Position numbers and translations under genes: made by a program. 64,000 bases of DNA. Origin: Hyperoodon ampullatus. Taxonomy: Eukaryota > Chordata > Mammalia > Artiodactyla > Ziphiidae. Under the pieces are notes generated by a model. It had not been told where the DNA came from, did not search any database, and was given only the letters and a program-made list of their open reading frames with translations. Shown piece after piece: positions 10,140 to 22,480 of the stretch. The DNA is taken from contig OX457071.1 of the NCBI GenBank assembly GCA_949752795.1, positions 23,606,800-23,670,799 on the forward strand, read 5' to 3'. Numbering within the stretch: position 1 is the first letter of the stretch; the number at the start of each line of letters is the position of its first letter.

Positions 10140-10510
10140 AAATACTTTCTAGGCCCTAGATGGAGCTGATCTTAACCAGTGTGCCACACCAACAAACAGA
10201 AAGTTACATAAGTTTCATGCCCGTGCAAATGCTTTGCTTGACCAGAAACAGTATATCCAGTCAGGCAATCCCCCAACACCATGTCAACTCTGGGTCTTCT
10301 CTCTCCAAAGAAGGTTAACTATGTGGCCCCAGCCAACCAGATATCAGCTACTTGCCTCTTCCTTGTTTTTTGCTCTTTATACTGTAAAAGCTTCCTGCCT
10401 TCTACCCTATTGTTGCAGTTCTCCAAAAGGATACTGTCCACTTCATGAAGTGTTGGGTAAAGTTTTTTGAATCACCTAAATTGTCTTCTTTAATCTTTTT
10501 ACAATTTGTT
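10140..10510 (+). mobile_element. Probable LTR fragment (R/U5-like end)
   Basis: The region ends with a promoter/terminator-like layout: a TTTATACTGTAAAAGC block (TATA-like), then CATGAAGTGTTGGGTAAAGTTTTTTG (10444-10470, a diverged poly(A)-signal region), then a CT-rich end. This layout resembles the 3' half of an old LTR. The family is not identified. Confidence 0.4.
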
Positions 10511-10524
10511 ACATGCTGCTTGTC

Positions 10525-10880
10525 ATATGTGTTGAGTTTCCTTCATTTAACCAATGATTTGAGCACTTTCCATTTCCAGGGTACTGTTCTGGGCTTAAAA
10601 GCAGTGAATAAGCAAATAAGAGGTCCTAGTTCTCACAGAGCTTGCACATAGTCTTGAAGATGTATAATACACAAATACACAAATTAACAAAATATTTCAG
10701 ATGGCTATATGTGAATAGAATATAATAAAGTAATATGATACAATGTTCAGCGGTAGAGGTTAGGGAGCCTTCTGAGAAAGAGCCAAACTTGTGAATTAGA
10801 AGAAGTCAAGGATTCCAGGCAGAGAGGAGAGCAATGCAAAGGCCTGAAGCAAAATGTTCTTGATGTGCTCAAGGAAGAGT
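10525..10880 (-). mobile_element. L2 LINE 3' end, antisense
   Basis: The stretch GGTACTGTTCTGGGC followed by GCAGTGAATAAGCAAATAAG and CACAGAGCTTGCACATAG is the reverse complement of the conserved L2 3' end. Further antisense L2 blocks follow (ATTCCAGGCAGAGAGGAGAG, GCAAAGGCCTGAAGCA). It is an ancient insertion shared widely among mammals. Confidence 0.75.
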
Positions 10881-11270
10881 CAGAAAGCAATGATGCCTTC
10901 CTTATTTAAATCAAGTGCCACTCAAGTATAATTGTAGAATTTATGGTTTCTTTACTAAAGAGGCTTACAATAACAATGGGACATGATGTTCGATATTAGA
11001 GTGTAATCACATGCATCTGCCTTTGACAGACGTAGGATGTACTGGAGTTTGAGAAGACTGGTTTTCTGCACAGCCTCTTGAATCAAAGAGGTTGCAACTG
11101 AAATGAAGAGTCAGCACAAGACCAAATTTGACCTTCTCAAGGCAGGATTCTTGCTAGGACTACATCCAAGAAATTATAAATATACTTTACCAAGTAAATA
11201 TATATATACATATATATTTTTTTCTGTTACATTTACTCATTTGTCCTTGTTTGCCCTCTATATCTACATC
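10881..11270. other. Unassigned DNA
   Basis: No feature is recognised. A short AT-rich stretch (TATATATACATATATAT) lies at about 11199-11216. Confidence 0.45.
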
Positions 11271-11281
11271 AACACTCTTTT

Positions 11282-11490
11282 TTTTTTTTTTTTTTTTTGC
11301 CATACACGGGCCTCTCACTGTTGTGGCCTCTCCCATTGCGGAGCACAGGCTTTGGACGCACAGGCTCAGCGGCCATGGTTCACGGGCCCAGCCTCTCCGC
11401 GGCACATGGGATCCTCCCGGACCGGGGCACGAACCCGCATCCCCTGCATCGGCAGGCGGATTCCCAACCACTGCGCCACCAGGGAAGCCC
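11282..11490 (-). mobile_element. CHR SINE, short form, antisense
   Basis: A T tract is followed by the reverse complement of the short form, ending in CAGGGAAGCCC. Flanking copies of AACACTCTTTT lie at 11271-11281 and 11496-11506, leaving five extra bases on the head side. Confidence 0.94.
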
Positions 11491-11506
11491 CAATGAACAC
11501 TCTTTT

Positions 11507-11989
11507 ATATAAGTGGAATTTCTATTCTGTCTTTTCCTATATTTTAAAATTATCCAATGAGAAATAGGTAATAATTCTATAGCTTTCATGATTTGGCAGT
11601 TTATGGATATATCAAAATTCTTGTTGAAATCTTTTAGACATACTCTAGTGTGTCACTGTACTTCCTAAAATTGTTACATTGGGAACTAAAGAGAATACCT
11701 GTGTAGTCTGAACTAAACAGAGGGCCAAGAGACTAACTTCTGTGTTCTTGAAATTATAATTCAACCTATATAGCCTAAAATGTCACTAGGTTTTATTTTT
11801 TAGCTGAATCACCTAAGTTCTTAGTAAGTTAAGATTATATGATTTGGGGAAAATAAATCTCTCTCTCTCTCTTCTCTGTCATATAACCATATCACTTAAA
11901 ATCATAGAACAAAATGATAAACTTACTGTAGCAAAAATATTCAGACATTTCTCTCATGTCGACTGAAAAAAATGAATAAATGAGAGCTA
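11507..11989. other. Unassigned AT-rich DNA with a short (CT)n run
   Basis: A CT-rich simple run lies at about 11859-11877. Nothing else is recognised. Confidence 0.5.
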
Positions 11990-12520
11990 TCAGTTAAGTT
12001 TTTGGGGGGACTAAATGAGGACTATAGCCCAGGAAACAGCATATCAGGCAGCTCTGAGGAACAGCTCCAAAGAGTTGGGTGGGAGGTCAGCATACATATG
12101 ATTTTGGTGAAGGAGGATACATGCAATCCAGCACACGTTTTGGCAGAAGGCTGCTGTGAGTCACAAGGAAGAGATATCTCCATTAATGATTTTAGTGATT
12201 TTCTAGTTATGAGATGATACAAGAAATTGGGTTCATAAACTTTTTTCCTGAAAATACCTATCTGATGGCCTGTTCTGCCAGTTTTTTCCCAGACCATAGA
12301 GTGCCTCATTCCTGATCTCCACCCTAAACTCTTTTCGAGCGGTGCTGAAGGTTAGTGACTACAGTGGCTAGTGACTTCACTCTTGTGAAACAATCTGGTG
12401 AGTGACATTCTTTATTTGGCACACATGACGTCTTCATGGCGTGACTTCTTAACCTCACTTTCCAAATATATTTTATGACACCTAATCTACAGTTTCTCAC
12501 CTTCCTCAACTGACTAGAAG
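11990..12520 (+). mobile_element. Probable old endogenous retrovirus-type repeat, non-coding
   Basis: The stretch is less AT-rich than its surroundings, and its wording (GATTTTGGTGAAGGAGGATA, TGTTCTGCCAGTTTTTTCCC, AGAGTGCCTCATTCCTGATC) is familiar from ERV-derived interspersed repeats. I cannot name the family or find LTR ends. The small frames on both strands have no retroviral motif. Confidence 0.35.
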
Positions 12521-12960
12521 CCTGGGATTTCTCCTACCCGGGAAAGAACAGCTAAGTCCATGGCACAAAAAGCCTCTCAACCAAGTGGCCATCAGTAAGG
12601 GAAGCATTCAGTCCTTCTCCCACAAGAAGCAGAAAAACGGAAGCCCCTAGCAACTCCTAAGTGTAATTTATGTGATCAGAGAATATACTGAATATAATCC
12701 TTGAAATGGAGGTGTTAGATATGTTGGGTCTTGAAAAGTGGACAAAAAGAAAGATGGGTTTTCTCTGATAATCTTTCAATTCAACAAGAGTGAGAACTCT
12801 ATTCACTGAAAATTAGTTATAAAAAGTTTGTTTAATAAAGCATACAGCTTATATTCTATTATGAGAAAATTATCAGTAGAAGTTCTGAATTCAAATAACT
12901 TCTCTCATTTAATTAAAACCTATTCTGTATTTTGACAATAGAGTTTTTAATAGTACAAGG
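12521..12960. other. Unassigned DNA
   Basis: I see no recognisable feature. Confidence 0.4.
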
Positions 12961-12966
12961 CCAGCA

Positions 12967-12978
12967 TGATTATTATTA

Positions 12979-13022
<44 letters not shown>
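12967..13022. repeat. (ATT)n microsatellite grown from a SINE tail
   Basis: About 18 trinucleotide units, with one GTT interruption, occupy the place of the poly(T)/A tail of the adjoining antisense SINE, inside its target-site duplication. Confidence 0.96.
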
Positions 13023-13216
13023 TGCAGTATGCAGGCCTCTCACTGTTGTGGCCTCTCCCGTTGTGGAGCACAGGCTCCGGACGCGCAGGCTCAGTGGCCA
13101 TGGCTCACAGCCCTAGCTGCTCCGTGGCAGGTGGGATCTGCCCGGACCGGGGCATGAACCCGTGTCCCCTGCATCGGCAGGCGGACTCTCAACCACTGTG
13201 CCACCAGGGAAGCCCC
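12975..13216 (-). mobile_element. CHR SINE, short form, antisense
   Basis: A 14-bp perfect target-site duplication CCAGCATGATTATT lies at 12961-12974 and 13217-13230. The tail is the ATT microsatellite. The body is the short form, with a few differences in the segment before the B box. Confidence 0.95.
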
Positions 13217-13230
13217 CCAGCATGATTATT

Positions 13231-14292
13231 AATTCAGTTTAATTTTGCTAAGCAGTTGACATTTCATAATCATACTTATAAATTATAGTAAATATGAAAA
13301 CTCTTGACTTTCCACTTGTAAATTTTACTCTTGGTGATTCAACATTGGATGATTAACCAAAAAAACTGTGGAGATAAATTTACAGTATAAATTGTTTTGC
13401 CACATTTAGTATTCCACAGTTCTACCAATTCTGTAATATTAGGGGCAGTTTTGAAAAGTTTAACTACTATGCACTGCAAAGGCTTGCCAACCCAAACTCA
13501 CATGCCAAGTAGGATGCCATTTTCTAATTAATATGCTCAGTGAAAATGCTGCTTTTTTCTCTTATTTCATACATTCAGAAGGTGTTACTTTTGCTAATTC
13601 ATACAGAGAAATCCATATACTAAAATAACAATGTTTAACAAAAATTTTAAAGCATACATAGCATCTATCCTATTTGGTTAATCTGTGATATTCATGTATT
13701 GTCTTTCTCTTTCAGTGTTTTTTTTTTTTTTTTTGACTGTTGCATGGATGTTGACTGATCCTGACATGCAGTAGTCAGTATATCGAAATGGTGTTTTATG
13801 CACTGTGGAGGCTTGAGAAATAATAGTGACCAAAGAAGCAAGACATCACTGTGGGGAATATAATTCATATTAATATATTTCAAGCCTGATTTGTCCAGAG
13901 TCATATCAATATGTAAAGAGTGTTACACCAATTGCTTCTGGATCCTACAACATAAACGGCTTCTAAGTTTAGATGAGGCATGGTAGCATAAAGTGATGAA
14001 ATTTTATGCCCACATTCAATAAGGCTGTTAATGTAATAACAAGGTCCCATTACTACAAGATGTTTTGTAGAACCTCACTGAGCATTTATTTTTTTTAAAT
14101 CATTTTTAAAAACTGATAATAACCATAAGAAAATTTATGAGAAACTCCAGAAATTTTACTTTTAGGTAAAAATGCAGTATTGGTTACATGGCAAGCAAAG
14201 AAACTAGAAAACTAACGTATTTTAAGTTCTATTGTGTGTTTCTGATCCAGGCAGAAAAAATTTATTCCCCTCATCCATATAAATATGCATTT
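13231..14292. other. Unassigned AT-rich DNA
   Basis: A T tract lies at about 13719-13735. No LINE, SINE or coding feature is recognised. Confidence 0.45.
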
Positions 14293-14305
14293 TCTTAAGC
14301 TCTTT

Positions 14306-14661
14306 TTTTAAAAATAAATTTATTTATTTTTATTTTTGGCTGTGTTAGGTCGTCTTCGTTGTTTTGCGCAGGCTTTCTCTAGTTGCGGCGAGTGGGGGTT
14401 ATTCTTCATTGCGGTTTGCGGGCTTCTCATTGTGGTGGTTTCTCTTGTTGCGGATCACGGGCTCTAGGTGCACAGGCTTCAGTATCTGTGGTATGCGGGC
14501 TCAGTAGTTGTGGCTCGTGGGCTCTAGAGCGCAGGCTCAGTAGCTGTGGTGCACAGGCTTAGTTGCTCCGTGGCATGTGGTATCTTCCTGGACCAGGGCT
14601 CGAACCTGTGTCCCCTGCTTTGGCAGGTGGATTCTCAACCACTGGGCCACCATGGAAGTCC
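14306..14661 (-). mobile_element. CHR SINE, long form, antisense
   Basis: This is a full-length long form with the (ATTT) tail, the GGCTGTGTTAGGTCGTCTTC end block and a complete tRNA-like head. A perfect 13-bp duplication TCTTAAGCTCTTT lies at 14293-14305 and 14662-14674. Confidence 0.96.
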
Positions 14662-14674
14662 TCTTAAGCTCTTT

Positions 14675-15189
14675 ATTATCAACTATTGGACAGCTATAAA
14701 GTCACAGAAAATACTACTTGATTGAACAAGTATTCTTTCAGGACTAAAGTAATTATACTTTGAGGTGATTCTTACTTTCTGTGGGAGGACAGCAAGGTTT
14801 CCTTCCTATCACTTCCTAGATCCTTCTTTGATGAGAAAGAGCAGAGACCAAGATAAAGACAGCAATACAGCCAAGTTTCTAACTGATGATTTAATTACAT
14901 TGGTATATGACAAAGGTGTATTTGGGGCAATTGTTCTCTTTTCTTTGAGGTTTCATTCATTTAATCTATCTTTGGCTCTTTTCTCTTTCTAATGTTAAAT
15001 TATAGAGGAAAGTTTGTGCTTGGAGCAGAAAAGAGTCCAAAGAAGTCATCCAGCCAGCTTTTCTTACAAAAAGATAGAACAGAGATGCTAAAGGAATCCT
15101 TGAGCCTCACCTATAGCCAAGCATATCTTTTAGGACTAAGTACCCTGTAGAAGAGTTTTGGGCTAAAGGACTCTTAAAACATAAAGAAC
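14675..15189. other. Unassigned DNA
   Basis: No feature is recognised. The 75-codon frame at 14765-14992 has no known motif. Confidence 0.4.
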
Positions 15190-16030
15190 TCTATGACACA
15201 ATAAAATAATAAACAGTTAAATTTTAAAATGTGCAAGAGTTCCAAAGAGACATCCTACCTAACAAGATAAACCATAGGCAAATAAGCATAGGGAAAGGTG
15301 CTTAGCTTCGTGATTAGGAAGTTGCCAATTAAAACGAGATACAACTACACACATATTAGAATGGCTAAAATTATTTTAAAGCAAAAACCAAAACACACAA
15401 ATAAACCCTGAAAATATAATTACAGGAGACTGTGAAGCAACAGGAGCTCTCATTTATTGCTAGTGGGAATACAAAGAGTTCAAACACTTTGGAAGACTGT
15501 TTGGCAGTTTCTTACGAAAGCTAAACATAGTCTTATCGTATGATCTAACAATCACACTTCAAGGTATTTCCTCATGTGAATTTAAAACTTATGTCCACAC
15601 AACAACCTGCACATGAATTTCTGTAGTAACTTACCACACTATATAGTCCCAAATTGGAAGGAACAAAAGGTATACCCCTACAATAGAAAATTAGTTGGTG
15701 ATAAAAAGAAATAAGCTATCAACTAGTAAAAAGATATAAGTGAATTTTAAATTCATATCACTATGTGTAAGAAGCTAGTCTGAAGTGGATGCACGTTATT
15801 ATTCCAACCAATTGATGTTCTAGAAAAGGCAAAGCTATAACAATGGTAAAAATCCGTAGATGTCATTGATTTGTGGGATGGGGAGGAAGGTTGAATTGGT
15901 GAAACACAGGTTTTTTTTTAGGGCAGTGAAAGTACTTGGCAAGTTACTATAATGGTGGATATGTGATACTATGATCTGTCAAAATCCAAAGAATTTTAAA
16001 ACACATAGAATTAAATTGAATGCCTGAACA
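15190..16030 (+). mobile_element. Ancient L1 (L1M type) 3' part
   Basis: Diverged L1 ORF2 wording is visible in order: GGCTAAAATTATTTTAAAG, TTGCTAGTGGGAATACAAAG, GAAGACTGTTTGGCAGTTTC, TTCCTCATGTGAATTTAAAAC, then 3' UTR text to about 16030 (TGATACTATGATCTGTC). Many stops and indels break any frame. Confidence 0.8.
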
Positions 16031-17500
16031 GTTTTAAAGATTCATTTAGGAAAGGGGGATGCTGGGATGAAATGCAGAGTGTAACAGACTTATCTCTGTG
16101 TATGAGAAATGTATGAAAGAACCTCACTGAAGGAGGTACAGTAAATGGAGACCCGAGTAACCAGAAATGAGGGGATTCATCTGGCAATAAGACTAAGAGG
16201 AGATTATCAGTTGTTTAACATTTTCACAAACTTTCAACTATCCAATAATATTCAACCTCTGCTTGCACCTCACTTGTTGCCTTAAATTTCTGATAATTTC
16301 CAATGTTCTGCACGATGAATTGACTTATTTTATGTTGGCCAAAGTCTCAGCAGACATTTTACTGTCAGTAAGTTTGGTTTGTAAGTCAACTTTTGCTTTT
16401 CCCCAAAGTATCTATCAGCCACAATTTTTTGACAAATCCATTAGTTGTCATCTCGTTTCTTGTCCTTGTGACTTTATGCATTTTTTTCCATTTCATTCCT
16501 TTATTCTCATTTTAAACAGCTTGGACATGAACAGAGAAAAAATGTTTTTAATCGCTCAAGTGACCAGGAAATTTAGTTTGATTATTGGCCTAATTGGAAT
16601 ATAATTTTCTATACATGGTAAAGTAGATATTCAATATTTATCCTTTTTTTCCTAAATATTTAGGTGCTCTATCATTATCACCTTATGAATAATTGTAAGA
16701 TGCTATATTGGGATTCCTAAATCACACATACCTTCAACCACATTCACTGAATTGTCAATGACAATGGCATGGCTTGTTGTTTACTGATTTTTGCATTCTA
16801 TAAATATTTCTTTGGTTAGATTCACTATGTTGTGTGAGAGATTGAAATCATTCAATAACTAGTAAAGAGTCATGTTTTAATACATCATTTTGTCTACTGT
16901 GATGTAAATCTTAAATGTTTGGTATTTCTGAATATCTGAATTACTTTATTTACAAGTAGTAATTTATTAATATCACTAATCAATAGATTATTATACAGAT
17001 AAATTTTTGAAGAATATCTTTTTCCACAAAGTCCTTTATTCACAGTATTCTTGACATGGACAAATTATAAAAAATCTTTCTTTTGTAGTTATTAAAAATT
17101 GGGCAGTTTATATTGTCCTTTTGGCAAGTTTTTTTGTGAAAGATTTTAAATTTACTTTATAACAAAACATATAATGGGATATCTTCTTAAATAATTATTT
17201 CATTTGGCTTGAGTTTTAGATTTTATTTTTAAGGACAAAATGTGTTTTGGGTTGCTCACTTTCCAAAACCATTTCTTTGTTTCTTCATGTTCTAAAATTA
17301 TTATCATGTCTAAGTTAAAGTTGCTTTATCATGTATGTTGTTACATATTATTTTATTTTTTATCTTCACAAAAGTCTGACATACAATTTAAAAATTTCAT
17401 TTTATACCATATACTGAGTATCCTTATATACAAGTGTTTTTCTAACTATGAAATAAAATCCAAGGCAGAGATGTTAAATCAGATGTTTTAACAGTCATTG
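16031..17500. other. Unassigned AT-rich DNA
   Basis: Possibly more degraded LINE sequence, but nothing I can support. The open frames (16263-16604 and 17240-17491) are AT-rich and lack motifs. Confidence 0.4.
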
Positions 17501-17940
17501 CCAGATGGCTTTCCAAAAAGCTTGTTACTATTCTTATTTCCAGTAGGAGTCTATGAGAATACATTTCCCTCTTCATCTCCATATTCATTAACTTTAGAAA
17601 GTGCCAGAAAAATGGATGAGTAGATGATAATAGATAGATAAGTGATAGGTAGATAGACAGATGATAGATAAATACAGTAGATAAATAGATGATAGATAGA
17701 TATTTAAAATAATTTTGCCAATCTAATGGGGTAGATTAGTAACTTATTTTACTGTAAACTTTGTTGCCTTGACTACTAATGAGAACAACTTTTCACATAT
17801 ATTGATAACTTGTTTTTGAAAGTTATTCATTTTTCTATTAGAGCTTTTTCCTTAATGACTATTATAAACTTTTTATAAGTTATAGAGAATATGTTATAGA
17901 TACTTTAGTTAACACATGCACAAGAGTATTTCTCAAGCTT
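17501..17940 (-). mobile_element. Degenerate L1M fragment, antisense, split by a GATA repeat
   Basis: Antisense L1 wording is seen at about 17720-17810 (TTTGCCAATCTAATGGGGTA, GACTACTAATGAGAACAAC) and before the GATA repeat (CAGATGGCTTTCCAAAAAG). It is strongly diverged. Confidence 0.45.
17612..17702. repeat. Interrupted (GATA)n microsatellite
   Basis: Imperfect GATA/GACA/GTAGATA units run over about 90 bp. Confidence 0.9.
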
Positions 17941-18022
17941 CTGTTTATAGTCTCACTTTCCAATCCATTTTAAGTCTTTATATATAAATAACCATAATAA
18001 TACATGCAGTTCTATATACTTT

Positions 18023-18226
18023 TTTTTTTTTTTTGCGGTATGCGGGCCTCTCACTGTTGTGGCGTCTCCCGTTGAGAAGCACAGGCTCCAGACGCGCAGG
18101 CTCAGCGGCCATGGCTCACGGGCCCAGCCGCTCCGTGGCATGTGGGATCCTCCTGGACCGGGTCACGAACCTGTGTCCCCTGCATCAGCAGGTGGACTCT
18201 CAACCACTGCGCCACCAGGGAAGCTC
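18023..18226 (-). mobile_element. CHR SINE, short form, antisense
   Basis: A perfect 16-bp target-site duplication CAGTTCTATATACTTT lies at 18007-18022 and 18227-18242. The body carries several point changes, including CTCCAG near the head end. Confidence 0.96.
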
Positions 18227-18242
18227 CAGTTCTATATACTTT

Positions 18243-20651
18243 GATGTTTTCTTCTGAAGCGTTGTTTGTTATGGCTATTTTTAGCCTGTTTTATGTTATC
18301 AATTATAAAATTCCTAATACCAGAAACTATTTATTGAAAACTGAGGATAGATTAATTTTCAATACTATGAGGAGCTTTTAAGCAATCATGTAGGATCTAT
18401 TATTTTTTTAAAAGATATAATTTTGATCTTATTTAATTTTACTGATTATTTTCTCACCCTGTTCTGTATTTTTGGTCTTATATCAATTAACATTACTCCA
18501 TTTGACTTTCCTTAGAGAGAAAACTTTCTTTAGGGATGTATGTGACTCAGCTATTCTTCATAATTATCAAGCAGCTCCACTAACTGGATCAAGCGCAGTG
18601 GAAAATTATTAAACTTTTTCTTTTTTTTTAAAAGCCCTCTTTTTCACATTGAAAATATCATAAGTTAAAATGTGTGTGATTTTGAAACAGAGTATCTATC
18701 CATCATTGAGTGGTTCCTCTTAGTTATAAAAGTCATTCCTTCCTAAGTCACATAATAAACTCAAAGTGAGTGAGGAAAATGGTAACATAAGGAGAAAAAG
18801 ATATTCAAAGTGGATATAACAGTGCTGTAAGCCAAGGAAAGAATAAACATATGTGTACTGATACTGCAAAAGTATTAAGTAGGCATGTTTTAAAGAAAAG
18901 GATTATTGAGGTATGATAAATCTATATAAAAAAACTAACAAAATAAGCCATCCATGAAAACCCTTGTTTTTTGAGATAAAAATTATTCATAATTTTAAAA
19001 ATTGAATATTATCTTAAATAAGGCATTTTAATAAAGGAATGTATCTAATTTTGTTTCAGTGGTGCTTCAGACTATCTATGGCTGTGTGCTGATGATGCTA
19101 GTTTCAGATAAATTTTCTGGTCAAACATTTAGCAAGGAAAAGGCTCTTCCCTGTCTTATTTAGTAAGTTAGCTAACTTGGGTGAAGATGGAAGAATCAAA
19201 AACTTGGAACTCCTTTAGAAAATATGTATGTATGTATGTTTGTATGTATGTATGTTAGATTTCCTGCTGGAGAGTCAGTCTACAGGCTGTCCATTACAAT
19301 GATGGAAAATAAGATATTTACAAAGCTAGGGTAGTGATTATTTCCATGGTCTCCAATAGAAATATAAACCCATTTCCACACACCGCAAGCTATCTACCTC
19401 TCAGTCTTACCCAAGGGCATCAGACCTTGAATGGTCTCCAGAATGTCCTCACCTGTCGGCTACAGCTGTCAAACAAGAACACCAATATGCATCATACTGA
19501 AAGCATAATGCATTCGTAGATGTAAGTGACCAGGATACTGGAAAAGAAAGAGTAATGAGGAAAAAAATGTACAGTCACCACTTTTACTTAGGGAACTGTA
19601 AATTTTGTATATTATGGGTGAAGATTTCATTCTCAATCTCCACTAAGGAAAAAAAAAAAGTAGAAGAATTAAATTCCACAAGGTGAAAATAGTTCATGTC
19701 AGCAATCCTTCCACTACATTCAGAATTAAGCATTAGTCAAGCTTTTATAAAGTATGGCTAGTGGCAGTGTATTTGTTCTTCCTATCTCAAATTCATTCAA
19801 CTTGAAAGCATTGCTCATGCAGGATGACAGGATGACAGGCTTCTTAGATAAGGGAAAAGAAAAAATCTAACAAATCTGTATTTTACTAAGACCTTTTGGC
19901 ACCATCTCACATAGTATTCTCATCAACATGCTTGATAAATTGGAGAATTTGTATGGGGGGGTCACAGCCAAATAGTAGTAATCAATGACCCTGTCAACCT
20001 CAAGCAGTATATTTAAAATGTATCAAAATAGTTGGACTGAGAGATGTTATTTATATATCTTACCAGAAGTTTCATGGACAAAAAAAATTAATATCAGCCT
20101 GTTCATTAAATTAGCAGATAAAGTCAAGACAAGTGAAATTGCTATTACTTAAGAAACCAACAACATATTTTTAATGATTATGATGAATTAGATAACTTCC
20201 ATTATAATTTCATGGAAATATGTCTTACTACTTAGTAAATAGTACAAGCAAATGATTGAACCCATAATGACAGAAATTATTTGGTTTAGTTACTTCAAAC
20301 AAATAGAAAACAATTGGTAATTTATACATGTCCTTACTTTCTTCTTCAACATACAATAGGCCTATCTAAAATAGAATTTAGCTGGCCATCACTGAAGTTA
20401 CTCAACTTACTTCTCTACAAAATAACAATGAGGCAATTGTGAGGCTTGACAATGTCAAAATCTTTGATGAATTTCTATATCCTGTGTTTTCTATATTTTG
20501 GTATGGAGAAATAATTAGTAGCTTACTTTTAATTAGATAACAGAAAAAGAATAAATTTGTTTTATATAAATAACGGCTAGAAGAATATTGTTTCTCTTTT
20601 GCTGACTCCTGATGTAGAGAAAGAGTATTTGTACAATTAGAAATTCCTTTT
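18243..20651. other. Long unassigned AT-rich stretch
   Basis: About 2.4 kb without a recognisable interspersed repeat or coding feature, except an imperfect (TATG)n run at 19221-19256 and a short G run at 19955-19961. No long frame or splice-bounded exon stands out. Confidence 0.5.
19221..19256. repeat. (ATGT)n microsatellite
   Basis: About eight tetranucleotide units with one TTTG interruption. Confidence 0.93.
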
Positions 20652-21163
20652 TGTCATGGGCAGCTTCTAAAACAATCCCCAGTGATTTCTATCTACCGGT
20701 ACTCACAACTTTATGTAATCCTGTCCCCTTGAGTATAGACTGGATTTAGTGACTTGCTTCTAATGAACATGATGTAATGTATGAAGTAATGGATGTTACT
20801 ACCAAGATTAGGTTATATCAGGCCACAGTTTTGTCTTAATTGTGCCCACTCTCTCAGTGTCTCTTGGATTACTCACCCTGAAGGATACCAGATCCTTTGC
20901 TGTAAAGTAGCACTGTGGAGAGGACCGCATGGTAAAGGACCAAGGCCTGCCAAAGACTGTGAGTGAGCTTGGATGTCTATCCTTTCGAATCTAACCTTCA
21001 GATAAACCTGCAGCTGCAGCTGACAGCTTGACTTCTGCTACTTGGTAGACCTTGAGTCAGTGATACCCAACCAAGTCACTTCTGTATCCCTGATCCACAG
21101 AAATTGTGAGATAATAAATATTTATTTTAAAAAGCCTCTGTGCATCAACAGATAACAAATACA
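20652..21163 (+). mobile_element. MaLR LTR (MLT1-like), probably a solo LTR
   Basis: The element begins TGTCATGGGC and ends GATAACAAATACA, giving TG...CA ends. Family blocks include CTTGAGTATAGACTGGATTT, GACTTGCTTCTAATGAA, GATTAGGTTATATCAGGCC and TTGTGAGATAATAAATATT. The last of these contains the AATAAA signal. No internal region is seen on either side. Confidence 0.8.
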
Positions 21164-21779
21164 GGTTTTATTACCATGAAACAGGTTGCTGCCTAAAATA
21201 TGGCTGTGACTTTGGCAACACAGCAGTGCGTGAGGGCTGGAAAAACGTTAAGAGGGAAAACAGTAGTGAAAGCCTATATTCTCTTGTGCAGACTTCTCAG
21301 TGGAATGTGGACTTTAGAGCGATGCAGTTGAGAGCCTACATAAGAGTGAGGAAAATCTTATTGTAAATGGGATTATGAGAAATGTTTATTATGTAGTGGT
21401 ATAAAGTTTAGCAATGCTACTATCTGCATTATACACACACATGTAAACACATAAATTTATGTGTACACATGTACATTTATATACATGTGTATCTATGTAT
21501 ACATATGTAAATTCACACACATATAGGTTATATAAATATAAATGCACAAGTACAGATAAATACAAATATACATGTATATTACTAGTGTCTAATATACTTG
21601 ATATCAGAGAATGATGAAAATAATTTGAATTTCTCACATTCTTTTCCTTGCTTCAATTTTTCTTATTCTTTTATCTCTGAAACTACTTTTCATAAGGTAA
21701 GCAATGCCCTCCATGCTGTTAAATTCAAGTGACATATTTAATTCTTACCTTTTGACATTTATAGCAAAACTTGTATTTG
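21164..21779. other. Unassigned DNA with a degenerate AC/AT-rich tract
   Basis: Alternating TACACA/TATACATG simple sequence lies at about 21425-21570 and accounts for the minus-strand frame there, which is rich in Y, V and C. Nothing else is recognised. Confidence 0.5.
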
Positions 21780-22110
21780 GTGACTGCTCCAACGTTCCTT
21801 AAAACACTCTCTGTTCTCAGCTGCTAGGCCATCAAAATATAATCTATTTTTTTATTAACTGGATACTCTTCTCTTTACAAATGGATTCCTAAATATTCAA
21901 AAGTCTTTTCTCCTTGTCTCTCTCTAAACTTTAATTAGGCAATATCTTCTATTCTCATGGCATTAAATACCTTCTACATGTTGATGATTTTCTAATTTAT
22001 TTCCAACTCACAATTCCACTCTGACATTTGCACTCAGTCATCCAACTGCAAGATAAATATCCATATCTCAAACTTAAGATGTCCAAGTCTGAACTATTGA
22101 CTTTTTCCCA
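21780..22110 (+). mobile_element. L2 LINE ORF2 relic (reverse transcriptase)
   Basis: One frame near 21976-22002 reads LHVDDFLIY, a decayed version of the YADD-containing catalytic block of L2/CR1 reverse transcriptases. It is followed by wording equivalent to the downstream L2 block (CATATCTCAAACTTAAGATG, CCAAGTCTGAACTATTGAC). The frame is disrupted. Confidence 0.55.
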
Positions 22111-22124
22111 TGACGAGTCAGTGT

Positions 22125-22480
22125 AGATTAGGTTATGCTATTACAGGGGAAAACATCATAATATCTCAGTAGCTTAAAATGACAAACTTTGATTTCTTTC
22201 TCATGCTACTTGTACTTTGAGGGTCAGTAGATAGTACTGTAAAACACAGTCATCAGAACCTAGGTTCACAGAGTAGCCACAATCTTAAACTTGCCTAATA
22301 GCTATTCCAGTGATGAGAGAGCTCCAAAGTGTTTCTAGTCAGCAGTTAAATACCTGTTCTGAAAGTAACACCTCTGCTGGCTTCAAGCAACCACAAGAGA
22401 ATTAGAAAAATACAATGCTATCTTCTTTGTGGAAGCAAAAGACCCAAAAATATTTGGTAAAGAACTAATTATATCCTGCA
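22125..22480 (-). mobile_element. Old LTR-like repeat, antisense (ERVL/MaLR-like, family uncertain)
   Basis: Ordered landmarks of an antisense mammalian LTR repeat are visible: GGTTATGCTATTACAGG, ATCTCAGTAGCTTAAAATGA, TCTCATGCTACTTG, TTCTGAAAGTAACACCTCTG and AAATATTTGGTAAAGAAC. Ends and family are not resolved. Confidence 0.45.

Noticed and set aside
12932..13225. Protein with a polytyrosine/polyisoleucine stretch
   Set aside because: The run comes from the ATT microsatellite and the rest from the antisense SINE.
16263..16604. 113-codon plus-strand frame
   Set aside because: It is AT-rich, rich in S, F, L and I, has no recognisable domain, and has no splice or promoter context. A frame of this length is expected by chance in 64 kb.
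17612..17702. CRISPR-like or tandem regulatory array
   Set aside because: The units are tetranucleotide GATA slippage repeats without unique spacers of constant length.
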